A stretch of 64,000 bases of DNA from Leisingera sp. JC1 (GCF_001679925.1 NZ_LYUZ01000001.1:222421-286420); one strand, 5' to 3'. Shown: positions 1-9,285, counted from the first letter of the stretch. Translations and numbers: made by a program. The notes: generated from the sequence alone by a model not told the origin.

Positions 1-1394
1 GCGGCTCCGGTCAGGCTGGCGGGGCGGGCCACAGGGCGCAGTCCGGTAAAGGGCACCTTCTGCACAGCAGCGATGATGACCGGCTCCGCTGTCTCTTCAG
101 CAGGCTGTGGTTCGGCTTCCGCTTCGGCGAGGGCCACAGCAATGCTCTCCCGCACTGCGTCACCCTGAACTATGCTGTCAGCACTGACGGTTTGAACATT
201 CTCAATCTGTTCCTGCTGGCTGTCTTCCGCCGGGCTTCCTGCCGTTTCAGAAACTGTGCCCTCATCTGACTCGCCGGAGGCAGCTGTTGCGGCAGGGGCG
301 GCATCCTCTTCCGGTTCGCTGACCGGTGTCTGGAGCGCTTCCTCAAGGGCGGCAACCAGTACCGGCGATTCGCTGGCGCCCGGGCGCGATTTGGGGCGGA
401 GGCTCGTGTTCACCTGGCCGCTTACACGGAGAGTTTTGCCTGCCACCCCATGCGAGGGACCGTCATCTGCGTCGGCAACCACCACATTGCCCGCGCCCTG
501 ATAGGCCGGCCGCTGCGGTTTGCGCAGGGCCGCGCGTGAGGGCGCCCGGCGGAAGCCGAGGTCCAGCAGTTCCGCCACCTTGGCATTGCGCGAGGCGGTT
601 GATTTGCCGCCGAACACAGTGGCGATGATCCGTTCGTTGCCGCGCTTGGCTGAGGCCACCAGGTTGAAACCGGCGGCGCGGGTGTAGCCGGTCTTGATCC
701 CGTCGGCGCCGCGGTAGGCGGCCAGCAGACGGCGGTTGGTGTTGGGAACCTCGCGAATGCCGGCATGGGTCGAGCGGCGCGAGAACAGGTTGTAATACTC
801 CGGATAGTCATACAGCAGGTGCCGCCCCAGCGTGGTCATGTCGCTGGCGGTCGACAGATGCCCGCTGGCAGTCAGCCCGTGGGCGTTCTTAAAGGTCGTG
901 CGGCTCATCCCCAGCGCCTTGGCGGTGCGGTTCATCCGGCGGGCAAAGGCGGCTTCGGAGCCGGACAGGGTTTCGCCGATGGCAGTGGCGGCGTCGTTGG
1001 CGGACTTCACCGCCGCGGCGCGGATCAAATAGCGGAAGGCAATTTTCTGGCCGGATTTCAGCCCCAGCTTCGACGGCGGCTCAGCGGCGGCATTGCGGCT
1101 GATCCGGACTTTGGTGTCCAAGGTGATTTCGCCGTTCCGCACCGCCTCAAACGCGATGTAGAGCGTCATCATCTTGGTCAGCGATGCCGGGTGCAGCCGG
1201 GTGTCGGCATTGCGTGAATGCAATACCTCGCCGGTGCGGGCATCGATGACCATCGCTGCATAGGGCGCAGCTGCGGCCCTCTGCGGCTGAAACGCCGCCG
1301 TAAGAACTGCCAAAAGAAAAACCGCGGCTGCCCATAGGAACCGGGTACGGGAATACCGGCTGGACGCCGGACTTACCTGCGTGATCACTGCCAT
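1..1394 (-). CDS. D-alanyl-D-alanine carboxypeptidase (S11 family), 3' end outside window
   Basis: Serine DD-peptidase that trims the terminal D-Ala of peptidoglycan pentapeptides in the periplasm. The N-terminus has a positively charged stretch and a hydrophobic segment ending in AAAAP (residues about 20-43), a signal peptide or anchor. All three penicillin-binding motifs are visible: SLTK, SAN (in KSANDAATAIGE) and KTG (in DGIKTGYT). After the catalytic domain comes a long Ala/Glu/Pro-rich acidic tail that runs off the left edge, so at least 464 residues are encoded here. Such tails in the family often end in a SPOR domain, but none is visible. The ATG at 1394 was chosen because it gives a complete signal peptide. 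Confidence 0.9.
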   Translation of the reverse strand, partial: MAVITQVSPASSRYSRTRFLWAAAVFLLAVLTAAFQPQRAAAAPYAAMVIDARTGEVLHSRNADTRLHPASLTKMMTLYIAFEAVRNGEITLDTKVRISRNAAAEPPSKLGLKSGQKIAFRYLIRAAAVKSANDAATAIGETLSGSEAAFARRMNRTAKALGMSRTTFKNAHGLTASGHLSTASDMTTLGRHLLYDYPEYYNLFSRRSTHAGIREVPNTNRRLLAAYRGADGIKTGYTRAAGFNLVASAKRGNERIIATVFGGKSTASRNAKVAELLDLGFRRAPSRAALRKPQRPAYQGAGNVVVADADDGPSHGVAGKTLRVSGQVNTSLRPKSRPGASESPVLVAALEEALQTPVSEPEEDAAPAATAASGESDEGTVSETAGSPAEDSQQEQIENVQTVSADSIVQGDAVRESIAVALAEAEAEPQPAEETAEPVIIAAVQKVPFTGLRPVARPASLTGA

Positions 1395-1580
1395 GTTTGC
1401 CTCGTGCCGCCGGTTTTCCGGCTGACGTTTTTGCCTGTGCTGAAAAGCGTAACACAGGGTTTACGAGGAATAAACAGGCGCGGCAGCGCCCTGTTGAGCA
1501 CTTCGGCTCAATTGCGCCGGCATCTTGTGTGCAGGGCGTAGCTAACCGCTAGATGCGGCAAGTCCTAACGGAATGTTACC

Positions 1581-1622
1581 AAAAAAAATTGCCTCTGCGG
1601 CCAGGGGCAGCGGCTGGAGGCG
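1581..1622 (-). terminator. Rho-independent terminator after the isomerase-family gene
   Basis: Read on the minus strand, an imperfect GC stem (GCCTC paired with GAGGC, with an inner CCAG/CTGG stem) is followed by eight T residues. It sits about 30 bases past the stop codon at 1655 and probably ends the two-gene HAD/isomerase transcript before the carboxypeptidase gene. Confidence 0.55.
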
Positions 1623-1654
1623 CCTGCTGGGAGGGCTTTGGCCCGTTTTTCCGG

Positions 1655-1981
1655 TCATCCGCCGTGGAAATTGGTCACATAGAACGGGGTGGAATAGCTG
1701 AGACCGAGAGAGAATTCGCATGGCTGATGCAGCCGCGCCTTGATGCGGGATTCGAGGTCCGCCAGCAATGCCCTGGAAAAGGTTTCATCCCGGTGCGGCT
1801 TGGTCAGCAATGCGACGCTGACGGTGATATGGGTGTGGTGATACCGGTCCGTGGAGTAGGCACGGCCCTTGCAGGCACCCGCACCGCAGTCGTGCTCCAG
1901 AATCACAGTTTCGATTTCGGCAAGAATGGCCTCGGCATCGACGTCCAGGTTGCTGGAGTACTTCAATTCTGCATGCGGCAT
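1655..1981 (-). CDS. 5-carboxymethyl-2-hydroxymuconate isomerase family protein
   Basis: 108-residue protein resembling the 5-carboxymethyl-2-hydroxymuconate delta-isomerase (HpaF-like) branch of the tautomerase superfamily. These are small trimeric cytosolic enzymes that interconvert dienol and enone forms of aromatic breakdown products using the N-terminal proline. The protein starts Met-Pro-His, so Pro2 would be the catalytic base after Met removal. The ATG at 1981 has a good ribosome site (AGAGGAG) upstream, and this choice puts the proline in place. It lies 43 bases downstream of the HAD gene on the same strand. No other homoprotocatechuate pathway gene is nearby, so the true substrate is unknown. 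Confidence 0.75.
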   Translation of the reverse strand: MPHAELKYSSNLDVDAEAILAEIETVILEHDCGAGACKGRAYSTDRYHHTHITVSVALLTKPHRDETFSRALLADLESRIKARLHQPCEFSLGLSYSTPFYVTNFHGG

Positions 1982-2024
1982 GTGTCCGGGGCTCCTCTGG
2001 CGTTTGCCGAAGGAATAGCGCCGC

Positions 2025-2738
2025 TCAGCCCAGGCTGTCCACCAGATCCGCCAGCCGGCCCAGATCGGCGATCTCCGCATACCGCGGGCTGTGTTCCGGC
2101 GCCTCGGCGTGCTCGACCTCCCAGACCAGCCCGTGCGGCACATAGGTGCCCCAGCCGCCGGCCTCGATCACCGGCACCACGTCGGAACGCATCGAGTTGC
2201 CGACCATCATCGCGCGGTCCGGGCCGTCGCCATGGCGGTTGAAAATGTCCACATAGACGTCTGGTGTCTTTTCCGAGACCACTTCGACCCCGTCAAACAG
2301 CTCCCCCAGGCCGGACTGCGCCAGCTTGCGTTCCTGATCCAGCAGGTCCCCCTTGGTGATCAGCACCACCTTGTAGCGGCCCGCAACGGCCTCCACCGCC
2401 TCCCGCGCATGGGGCAGCAGCTCGATCGGATAGGACAGCATCATCTGGCCCGCGGTGATCAGTTCCTTGATGACTGCTGCAGGCACCCGCTCGCCGGTCA
2501 CTTCGATCGCGGTCTCGATCATCGACAGGGTGAACCCCTTCACCCCGTACCCGTAACGCCCGAGATTGCGCTTCTCGGCGTCCAGCAGCTGGCGCTCCAG
2601 CTGCTCCGGGCCGATGTCCGCGGGGGTATGATCCTGCAGCAATTCGGCGAACCGTTCCTGCGTCACGCGGAAGAACCGTTCGTTGTGCCAGAGCGTATCA
2701 TCGGCATCAAAACCGATTGTTGTCAAATTAGGTGTCAA
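2025..2738 (-). CDS. HAD-family hydrolase
   Basis: 237-residue haloacid-dehalogenase-superfamily phosphohydrolase. Motif I is DADDT (nucleophile Asp11, general acid Asp13), motif II is the Thr/Ser of LITKGD, and the metal-binding motif IV is GNSMRSD. A helical cap of about 70 residues sits between motifs I and II, as in the phosphoglycolate phosphatase/YjjG-type branch. The substrate cannot be deduced. The gene diverges from clpS and is followed on the same strand by the isomerase-family gene, with which it may be cotranscribed. The signature residues make the fold and chemistry secure. Confidence 0.85.
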   Translation of the reverse strand: MTPNLTTIGFDADDTLWHNERFFRVTQERFAELLQDHTPADIGPEQLERQLLDAEKRNLGRYGYGVKGFTLSMIETAIEVTGERVPAAVIKELITAGQMMLSYPIELLPHAREAVEAVAGRYKVVLITKGDLLDQERKLAQSGLGELFDGVEVVSEKTPDVYVDIFNRHGDGPDRAMMVGNSMRSDVVPVIEAGGWGTYVPHGLVWEVEHAEAPEHSPRYAEIADLGRLADLVDSLG

Positions 2739-2826
2739 TCTGCCGGTCTCAGTCTCTTTTCCTCTACGCCATAGACGCTATATAAGCGTCACAGTTAATT
2801 CCACGTATCACTGGATCAAATTGCCC

Positions 2827-3168
2827 ATGCCGCTGCTGCCGACAATGATGACCGATCATTCTGACGACGACACGGAATCCGGCGTTCTGACCAAGACGCG
2901 GCCCAAGACCAAGCGCCCGCCGCGCTACAAGGTGCTGCTGCTGAATGACGACTACACCCCGATGGAATTCGTGGTGATGGTGCTGGAACGCTTCTTCGGC
3001 ATGACCCACGCACAGGCGTTTGAGATCATGCTGACAGTGCACAAGAAGGGCGTTGCCGTGGTCGGCGTGTTCAGCCATGAGGTGGCGGAAACCAAGGTGG
3101 GCCAGGTGATGGATTTCGCCCGCCGCCACCAGCATCCGCTCCAGTGCACCATGGAAAAAGAAGAATAA
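2827..3168 (+). CDS. clpS: ATP-dependent Clp protease adaptor ClpS
   Basis: Adaptor that binds the N-domain of ClpA and delivers N-degron substrates to ClpAP. The core runs from [19 protein letters not shown] (about residue 33) through the C-terminal [12 protein letters not shown], with the NDDYTPM substrate-binding loop intact. The start is uncertain: ATGs at 2827, 2845 and 2848 are in frame and none has a clear Shine-Dalgarno, so the protein is 106-113 residues. The disordered, acidic N-terminal tail is typical of the family. It diverges from the HAD gene and is 12 bases upstream of the rRNA methyltransferase gene, possibly a two-gene operon. Confidence 0.93.
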   Translation: MPLLPTMMTDHSDDDTESGVLTKTRPKTKRPPRYKVLLLNDDYTPMEFVVMVLERFFGMTHAQAFEIMLTVHKKGVAVVGVFSHEVAETKVGQVMDFARRHQHPLQCTMEKEE

Positions 3169-3180
3169 AGAGGCCCTTAG

Positions 3181-4170
3181 ATGTCTGTCCGCTTGTCCCT
3201 GGCCGCCCAATCGGGCGGCTTTGCTGTGCCTGCCGAGGGCCGCATCGCCGTATTCCACCCGCGCAGCGAACACGATCTGTCGGTGCTGCCCAAGGACCAG
3301 GTTCTGATCATCCAGCCGCTCCGCCCGGACCATGACCATTTCGCGGGGCAGGGCTACGCCTGCGCACCCGCGCTGGAAGCCGGGGCAGAATATGCCGCCG
3401 CCGTTGTCTTCCTGCCGCGGGCCAAGGCACTGGCCCGGATGCTGGTGGCACAGGCCGCTGCCGTCACCGCGGGGCAGGTGCTGATCGACGGGGCCAAGAC
3501 CGAAGGCATTGATTCGGTGCTGAAGGACCTGCGCAAGCGCTGCGCCCCCTCCGCGCCGGTCTCCAAGGCGCATGGCAAGGTGTTCTGGATCGAGGGGGGC
3601 ACCGATTTGTCCGATTGGCTGCCCGACGGCCCGCAGCAGGTCGAGGGCTTCATCACCGCCCCGGGCGTGTTCTCGGCGGATGGCATCGATCCCGCCTCCC
3701 GGATGCTGACGGCGGCACTGCCGCAAAAGCTGGGCCGCTGCGTCGCGGATCTTGGCGCCGGCTGGGGCTATCTCTCGGCGCAGGTGCTGCAGCGCGAGGG
3801 CGTCGAAGAGCTGCACCTGGTTGAGGCCGACCATGCCGCGCTGGCTTGTGCCCGCCTGAATGCAGCGGATCCGCGGTCGCATTTCCACTGGGCGGATGCC
3901 CGGACTTGGAAGGCGCCGGGCTTGGTGAACACCGTGGTGATGAACCCGCCATTCCACAGCGGCCGCGCGGCGGAACCGTCGCTGGGGCAGGCCTTCATCG
4001 CTTCGGCAGCCTCCATGTTGGCCGCCAGCGGCAGCCTGTGGATGGTGGCCAACCGGCACCTGCCGTATGAGACCGCGCTGGCGGAAAAATTCGCCCAGGT
4101 GCGCGAAGAGGGCGGAGACAACCGCTTCAAGATCCTGCATGCGGCCAAGCCGAAGCGCGGGCGCAAGTAA
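3181..4170 (+). CDS. RsmC-like class I SAM-dependent methyltransferase
   Basis: 329 residues with the two-part layout of RsmC/RlmG-type rRNA guanine-N2 methyltransferases: a degenerate N-terminal methyltransferase-like half and a catalytic C-terminal half. The SAM-binding loop is ADLGAGWGYLS (about residue 188), the acidic motif is VEAD, and the catalytic motif is NPPFHSG (about residue 257), the NPPF signature of N-methyltransferases acting on exocyclic amines. The C-terminus ends in basic residues (KPKRGRK), suited to RNA binding. The probable target is m2G1207 of 16S rRNA, inferred from family. It follows clpS closely. Confidence 0.85.
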   Translation: MSVRLSLAAQSGGFAVPAEGRIAVFHPRSEHDLSVLPKDQVLIIQPLRPDHDHFAGQGYACAPALEAGAEYAAAVVFLPRAKALARMLVAQAAAVTAGQVLIDGAKTEGIDSVLKDLRKRCAPSAPVSKAHGKVFWIEGGTDLSDWLPDGPQQVEGFITAPGVFSADGIDPASRMLTAALPQKLGRCVADLGAGWGYLSAQVLQREGVEELHLVEADHAALACARLNAADPRSHFHWADARTWKAPGLVNTVVMNPPFHSGRAAEPSLGQAFIASAASMLAASGSLWMVANRHLPYETALAEKFAQVREEGGDNRFKILHAAKPKRGRK

Positions 4171-4254
4171 CCGCGCGCGGGGCGCAATGGCGGTTTCCAA
4201 ACCGGCAGGCGCGGTCTAACGTGCGGGCCAAATGCCATAGGGGAGCACCCTTTC

Positions 4255-5061
4255 ATGTCCTTTTCCATTTCCGGAAAAACTGCCATCGTGACCGGCGCCG
4301 CCAGCGGCATCGGACTGGCGATCGGCAAGCAGTTCGCTGATGCCGGCGCCAATGTAATGTTTGCCGATACGCACGAGGCTCAGCTGGTTGATGAGCTGGG
4401 AGAGCAGGCCGACGAAAGCAATATCCGCTATTTCGCAGGCGACCTGCGCGAGCGGCTGACCATTGCCAACCTGTTGTCGGCCACCATCGACGCCTTTGAT
4501 GATATCGACATTCTGGTCAACGGCGCACGGCAGGTGGTGGCAACCGACGCGCTGGACCCCCAGGACGAGACACTGGACCAGCTCCTGAACCAAAGCCTGC
4601 TGCCGTCGGTGCGCCTGTCCCAGCAGGTTGCCAAGCGGATGATAAAGCAGGGCGAAGAGCGTGAGGACAGCGACGGCCCGCTCGGCGCCATCATCAACCT
4701 GTCATCGATTGCGGCCCGCCGCACCCATCCGGACCTGATGGCCTATTCAGTGGCGTCTGCCGCGCTGGACCAGGTCACGCGCTCCTTGGCAGTTTCACTT
4801 GCGCCGCACCGCATCCGGGTCAACTCGATTGCCTTCGGCTCGGTGATGAGCGCCTCGATGCAGGAGACGCTCAAGGAAAACCGCAGCTTCCGCCAGGATA
4901 TCGAGGCACACACGCCGCTGGGCCGGGTGGCCTCTCCGACGGAACTGACCGAGACGGCCCAGTTTTTGGCGTCTGACGCCTCCGGGTTCATGACCGGGCA
5001 GGTTCTCACGCTGGATGGCGGCCGCACTCTTCTGGATCCGGTTTCCGCACCGATGCACTGA
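4255..5061 (+). CDS. SDR-family oxidoreductase lacking the catalytic lysine
   Basis: 268-residue short-chain dehydrogenase/reductase of the FabG-like classical type. The nucleotide-binding TGAASGIG motif (residues 13-20) and the C-terminal LTLDGG are present, and Ser150/151 and Tyr164 mark the active site. However the canonical YxxxK is Y-S-V-A-S: the lysine position (168) is serine, checked codon by codon. The NNAG motif is also changed, to N-G-A-R. The protein may bind NAD(P)(H) yet be a poor or non-catalytic dehydrogenase, or use another base. It ends 12 bases before hemF. The start has an AGGGGAG site upstream. Confidence 0.85.
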   Translation: MSFSISGKTAIVTGAASGIGLAIGKQFADAGANVMFADTHEAQLVDELGEQADESNIRYFAGDLRERLTIANLLSATIDAFDDIDILVNGARQVVATDALDPQDETLDQLLNQSLLPSVRLSQQVAKRMIKQGEEREDSDGPLGAIINLSSIAARRTHPDLMAYSVASAALDQVTRSLAVSLAPHRIRVNSIAFGSVMSASMQETLKENRSFRQDIEAHTPLGRVASPTELTETAQFLASDASGFMTGQVLTLDGGRTLLDPVSAPMH

Positions 5062-5073
5062 TTGGACTGACCA

Positions 5074-5967
5074 TTGACTGCTGAAATGAAAGAAGAAAAG
5101 GCCCGGGCTGCGGCCTGGTTCCGGGAATTGCGCGACCAGATCGTCGCGGCCTTCGAAGGGCTGGAGGACAGCCACGCTGAGGGCCCCTTCTCGGAAATGG
5201 ACGCGGGCCGGTTTGAAGTGACCGAAACCAAACGCACCTCGGACGACGGTTCCGACGCGGGCGGCGGGCTGATGAGCGTGATGCGCGGCGGCCGGGTTTT
5301 TGAGAAGGTGGGTGTCAATATCTCAGAGGTCTACGGCACTCTGGGCGAACGCGCGCAGGCCGCGATGGCGGCGCGCAAGGGGATTCCGGGAATGAAGGAT
5401 GATCCCCGGTTCTGGGCCTCCGGGATCTCGCTGGTCGCCCACATGCGCAACCCGCATGTGCCTGCCGTGCACATGAACACCCGCATGTTCTGGACCCCGC
5501 ACGCCTGGTGGTTCGGCGGCGGTTCGGACCTCAATCCCTGCATCGAATACGCAGAGGATACCGCGCATTTCCACGGGCAGCAGAAACAGCACTTGGACCT
5601 CCACGGGATAGGGCATTACCCGCGGCTCAAGGCATGGGCGGACGAGTATTTCTACATCCCCCACCGCAAACGCGCCCGCGGCGTCGGTGGCATCTTCATG
5701 GATGACCGGAACTCCGGCGACTGGGCCACGGATTTCGCGCTGACCCAGGACATCGGCCGTGCCTTCCTGCCGGCCTTTGTGCCGCTGGTCGAAAAACGCA
5801 GGGTGCAGGACTATTCCGAGGCCGACAAGGACGCTCAGCTGATTCACCGGGGCCTCTATGCCGAATACAACCTCGTTTACGACCGCGGCACTAAGTTCGG
5901 GCTGGAAACCGGCCACGACGCCAACGCAGTGCTGATGAGCCTGCCGCCGCTGGCCAAATGGGTCTGA
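5074..5967 (+). CDS. hemF: Oxygen-dependent coproporphyrinogen III oxidase HemF
   Basis: Converts coproporphyrinogen III to protoporphyrinogen IX with O2 in haem biosynthesis. The protein is 297 residues and covers the whole family. Recognisable blocks are the GGGLMSVMRGGRVFEKVGVN region near the N-terminus, the HMNTRMF segment, WWFGGGSDLNP and the C-terminal RGTKFGLETG block. Position 5074 is a TTG; an in-frame ATG at 5086 would shorten it by four residues, and neither has a strong ribosome site, so the start is open. It follows the defective SDR with a 12-base gap and ends at a strong terminator. Confidence 0.96.
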   Translation: MTAEMKEEKARAAAWFRELRDQIVAAFEGLEDSHAEGPFSEMDAGRFEVTETKRTSDDGSDAGGGLMSVMRGGRVFEKVGVNISEVYGTLGERAQAAMAARKGIPGMKDDPRFWASGISLVAHMRNPHVPAVHMNTRMFWTPHAWWFGGGSDLNPCIEYAEDTAHFHGQQKQHLDLHGIGHYPRLKAWADEYFYIPHRKRARGVGGIFMDDRNSGDWATDFALTQDIGRAFLPAFVPLVEKRRVQDYSEADKDAQLIHRGLYAEYNLVYDRGTKFGLETGHDANAVLMSLPPLAKWV

Positions 5968-5991
5968 ACCGCGGGCACCCCTGGAACTGAC

Positions 5992-6021
5992 AACGCGCCG
6001 CTGCTCAGCGGCGCGTTTTTC
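5992..6021 (+). terminator. Rho-independent terminator after hemF
   Basis: A perfect 12-base-pair stem, AACGCGCCGCTG pairing with CAGCGGCGCGTT across a two-base CT spacer, runs into TTTTTC. It is 25 bases past the hemF stop. Confidence 0.93.
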
Positions 6022-6145
6022 TTGCGGCGGATTTACGCTGATCTGCGTCCTTAGGGGCGCGACTTTGCGCCGCCCTGCGCTAAGATGAAACTCAACAGGC
6101 AAAGAAAAGAGCAGTTGTAACGAAGCGAGGCAGGGAGCACATCAC

Positions 6146-6961
6146 ATGCGCAGACTGGTTCTTGGGGCATTGGCACTGGCGTTGACGGCGGGCTGCGGCA
6201 GGCCGCCGGAAAGGGATGCCGGCGCGCCGGCGGTCACGCGCACCGAACCTGCCAACGCCCGGCTGGCCGGGCTTTCCACCTATCCCCGCTTCGGCGACCG
6301 CGACCCGCATGACTGGGAAGGGCGCAAGCCCTGGTCATACCCAGTCCACGGCATTGACGTCTCGCGCTATCAGGGAGACATCGACTGGCGCAGGGTGCGC
6401 CGCTCCGGCGTATCCTTCGCCTATATCAAGGCAACCGAAGGCGGCGACCACACCGACGCCAAATTCCGCGACAACTGGCGCGGCGCGCGTGCGGCAGGGC
6501 TGAAACACGGTGCCTACCACTACTATTATTTCTGCCGCCCCGCCGCAGAACAGGCGCGCTGGTTCATCAAGCATGTGCCCAAGGACGCAAACGCGCTGCC
6601 GCCGGTGCTGGACATGGAATGGAACCACCGCTCCCGCACCTGCCGCACCCGGCCCGACGGCGCCACGGTACGGGCCGAGGCGCGCAAGTTCCTGAACATC
6701 CTGGAACGCCACTACGGCAAGCGCCCGGTGATCTATACGACAGTGGATTTCTACCGCGACACCGGCATCGGGAAGCTCACCGGCACCGAGTTCTGGCTGC
6801 GCTCCGTCGCGGGCCACCCGCAAAAGGTCTACCCGGGCAAGAACTGGAGCTTCTGGCAGTACTCCGGCACCGGCGAGGTGCCGGGGGTGGCGGGCGACGT
6901 CGACCTCAACACCTTCCGCGGCAGCCCGGAGAGCTGGCTCAGGTGGTCCGGTCAGATCTGA
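6146..6961 (+). CDS. GH25-family lysozyme-like lipoprotein
   Basis: 271-residue glycoside hydrolase family 25 (Lyc) muramidase. A short signal peptide ends in the lipobox LTAGC, so Cys17 would be lipidated and the enzyme membrane-anchored. The catalytic barrel starts at HGIDVSRYQGDIDW (about residue 70) and continues with FAYIKATEG and LDMEW, carrying the expected Asp and DxE catalytic residues. It may remodel peptidoglycan at the cell's own wall. It is convergent with hemC and separated from it by an inverted-repeat region. The fold is secure; the physiological role is not. Confidence 0.9.
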   Translation: MRRLVLGALALALTAGCGRPPERDAGAPAVTRTEPANARLAGLSTYPRFGDRDPHDWEGRKPWSYPVHGIDVSRYQGDIDWRRVRRSGVSFAYIKATEGGDHTDAKFRDNWRGARAAGLKHGAYHYYYFCRPAAEQARWFIKHVPKDANALPPVLDMEWNHRSRTCRTRPDGATVRAEARKFLNILERHYGKRPVIYTTVDFYRDTGIGKLTGTEFWLRSVAGHPQKVYPGKNWSFWQYSGTGEVPGVAGDVDLNTFRGSPESWLRWSGQI

Positions 6962-7011
6962 TGCCGGGCAGGGGAGGCATTGCCCCCTCACGCCCTTGGC
7001 ACTGACCTCCA

Positions 7012-7067
7012 GGATATTTTCAGCCGGATGAAGAGCGGATCTTCTTTTTATCTGGCTTCAAATATCC
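7012..7067. repeat. Inverted repeat between convergent genes, probable bidirectional terminator
   Basis: A 14-base arm GGATATTTTCAGCC at 7012-7025 faces GGCTTCAAATATCC at 7054-7067, matching at 12 of 14 positions, with a T-rich loop. A second hairpin (GAGCGCGAGG with CCTCGCTC, 7070-7092) follows. It lies in the gap between the GH25 gene and hemC, which point at each other. Confidence 0.5.
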
Positions 7068-7090
7068 GGGAGCGCGAGGCAGGGCCTCGC

Positions 7091-8062
7091 TCAGGCTTTC
7101 CAGTCGAAGAAACCCTTGCCCGCTTGTTCCAGCAGCTTGGCCGCCATTTCGCGGCCCAGCTCCGCGCCGTCCGCAACAGCGCAGGTCTGGTCGTCATTGA
7201 TCGCCTCCGACCCGTCCGGGCGCAGCACTTCGCCACGCAGGCGCAGGGTGGAGCCGTCCAGTTCAGCCAGCCCTGCAATCGGCGTTTCGCAGGAGCCGTC
7301 GAGCGCCGCCAGGAAGGCGCGTTCCGCCGCCAGCCGCTTGCCCGTCTCATGGTCGTGGATCGCCGCCAGCATATCGCCCGCGCGGCTGTCATCTGCGCGC
7401 CTTTCGATGCCGATCGCACCCTGCGCCACCGCGGGCAGCATGTCGCCGGTCTCAATCGCGTTGGCGGGCACATCTTCCATTGCCAGCCGGTTCAGGCCCG
7501 CCATCGCCAGGAAGGTGCATTCCGCCACGCCCTCGGACAGCTTGCGCAGCCGGGTCTGAACATTGCCGCGGAATTCGACCACGTTCAGATCGGGGCGGCG
7601 GTTCAGCAGCTGCGCCCGGCGGCGCAAGGATGAAGTGCCGACCACGGCGCCCTCTGCCAGATCGTGCAGCGATTTCAGCGCAGGAGAAATAAACGCATCC
7701 CGCACGTCCTCGCGCGGCAGGTAGGTGTCCAGCGCCAGCCCCTCCGGCTGCGCGACCGGCATGTCCTTCATCGAATGCACCGCGATGTCGATAGCGCCGG
7801 ACAAGAGGTCCTCTTCGATCTCCTTGGTGAACAGCCCCTTGCCGCCCAATTCCTTCAGCGGCTTGTCCGCGGCGATCAGCGCCTGATTGTCGCCGGTGGT
7901 CTTGATCACCACGATCTCGAACGCCTCCTGCGGCAGATCAAAGGCTGCGGCCAGGCGCGCGCGGGTCTCATACGCCTGGGCCAGCGCCAGCGGCGATCCG
8001 CGGGTGCCGATTTTCAGGGGCGAAGCGGGGGAGGGCAGGGTCAGTGTCATGCTGAAAGCCAT
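7091..8062 (-). CDS. hemC: Hydroxymethylbilane synthase (porphobilinogen deaminase)
   Basis: Polymerises four porphobilinogen molecules into hydroxymethylbilane. The protein is 323 residues. Diagnostic parts are KIGTRGSPLALAQA near residue 17, the AVHSMKDMP block (about 94-102), GTSSLRRRAQL (about 142-152), and Cys258 in GSCETPIAG, which carries the covalent dipyrromethane cofactor. Start choice: ATG 8062, or the in-frame ATG at 8050 giving MTLTLPSP; neither has a strong ribosome site. It diverges from hemE across 167 bases, so two consecutive enzymes of the pathway share a promoter region. Confidence 0.97.
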   Translation of the reverse strand: MAFSMTLTLPSPASPLKIGTRGSPLALAQAYETRARLAAAFDLPQEAFEIVVIKTTGDNQALIAADKPLKELGGKGLFTKEIEEDLLSGAIDIAVHSMKDMPVAQPEGLALDTYLPREDVRDAFISPALKSLHDLAEGAVVGTSSLRRRAQLLNRRPDLNVVEFRGNVQTRLRKLSEGVAECTFLAMAGLNRLAMEDVPANAIETGDMLPAVAQGAIGIERRADDSRAGDMLAAIHDHETGKRLAAERAFLAALDGSCETPIAGLAELDGSTLRLRGEVLRPDGSEAINDDQTCAVADGAELGREMAAKLLEQAGKGFFDWKA

Positions 8063-8229
8063 AAATCAGTTTGCATCCCGGAGGAAACCGGTTTTTGCGC
8101 ATCTCCCACAGGCCGGGCGCGCGGGCTTTGACATAAGACAAGGCGCAACCGCGCGGGGCGCGGCACATCGCCCCTGCTCTTGACATTCCGCCCTTCAGGC
8201 GTGACCTCAGGAGCCAGCTGACAAAGAGG

Positions 8230-9270
8230 ATGACCATGGCCAGACAAAAGAAGCTGCTGCGCGCATTGGCGGGTGAAAAACAGGATGTGCCGCCGATCTG
8301 GATGATGCGCCAGGCGGGCCGCTACCTGCCGGAATACCGCGCCACGCGGGCCGAAGCCGGGGATTTCCTGTCGCTCTGCTACAACTCCGAACTGGCGGCT
8401 GAGGTGACGCTGCAGCCGATCCGGCGCTACGGCTTTGACGCCGCGATCCTGTTTGCCGATATCCTGCTGATCCCGCAGGCACTGGGCGCTGACCTGTGGT
8501 TCGTGACCGGCGAAGGCCCGCGGCTCTCGACCATCACGACGGAGGCCGACTTCGCCAAGCTGGGTCCGGCATCTGATATCCACGAGACGCTGAACCCGAT
8601 CTATGAAACGGTCCGCATCCTGTCGCGTGAGCTGCCCGCGGAAACCACGCTGATCGGTTTCGCCGGCGCGCCCTGGACTGTGGCCACCTATATGATCGCA
8701 GGCCGCGGCACTCCGGATCAGGGGCCGGCCCACGCCCTGCGCGAGGAAAACACCGCCCTGTTCGAGGCGCTGCTGGCACGGATCACCGAGGCGACCATCG
8801 ACTACCTCTCCAAGCAGATCGAGGCCGGCGCCGAAGTCGTCAAAATCTTCGACAGTTGGGCCGGCTCGCTGAAGGGCGAAGCGTTCCGGAAATACGCGCT
8901 GGAGCCCTGCCGCCAGATCACCGCGGCGCTCAAAGAACGCCACCCGGGCATCCCCGTTATCGGCTTCCCGCGCGAGGCGGGCGAGAAATACGTGGGCTTT
9001 GCCAAGGCAACCGGTGTGGACTGTGTGGCGCTGGACAACTCCGTGGACCCGGCCTGGGCCGCAGCAAATGTGCAGGTTGACGGCTGCGTGCAGGGCAACC
9101 TGGCGTCGCGCCATATGGTGACCGGCGGGCAGGAACTGGTGGAGGAGACCCGCCGCATTGTCGAGGCGTTCAGGAACGGCCCGCATATCTTCAATCTCGG
9201 CCACGGCATTACCCCGGATGCCAACCCGGACAATGTGCAGCTGATGATCGACACCGTCCGCAACGGCTGA
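8230..9270 (+). CDS. hemE: Uroporphyrinogen decarboxylase
   Basis: Removes four acetate carboxyls of uroporphyrinogen III to give coproporphyrinogen III, the substrate HemF uses. 346 residues with the signature [17 protein letters not shown] near residue 20 and [13 protein letters not shown] (about 144-156). The second ATG at 8236 is better placed relative to the AAAGAGG ribosome site, so the mature start may be MARQKKL. TTGACA at 8180-8185 is a plausible -35 but no good -10 follows. It is divergent from hemC and followed by a perfect hairpin. Confidence 0.97.
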   Translation: MTMARQKKLLRALAGEKQDVPPIWMMRQAGRYLPEYRATRAEAGDFLSLCYNSELAAEVTLQPIRRYGFDAAILFADILLIPQALGADLWFVTGEGPRLSTITTEADFAKLGPASDIHETLNPIYETVRILSRELPAETTLIGFAGAPWTVATYMIAGRGTPDQGPAHALREENTALFEALLARITEATIDYLSKQIEAGAEVVKIFDSWAGSLKGEAFRKYALEPCRQITAALKERHPGIPVIGFPREAGEKYVGFAKATGVDCVALDNSVDPAWAAANVQVDGCVQGNLASRHMVTGGQELVEETRRIVEAFRNGPHIFNLGHGITPDANPDNVQLMIDTVRNG

Positions 9271-9285
9271 TCTTGTGTTATCCAT

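Noticed and set aside
8128-8141. TTGACATAAGACAA between hemC and hemE as an FnrL site
   Set aside because: It keeps TTG-N8-CAA but three of the ten defined bases of TTGAT-N4-ATCAA differ. Too weak to annotate without binding data, though haem genes are known FnrL targets in relatives.
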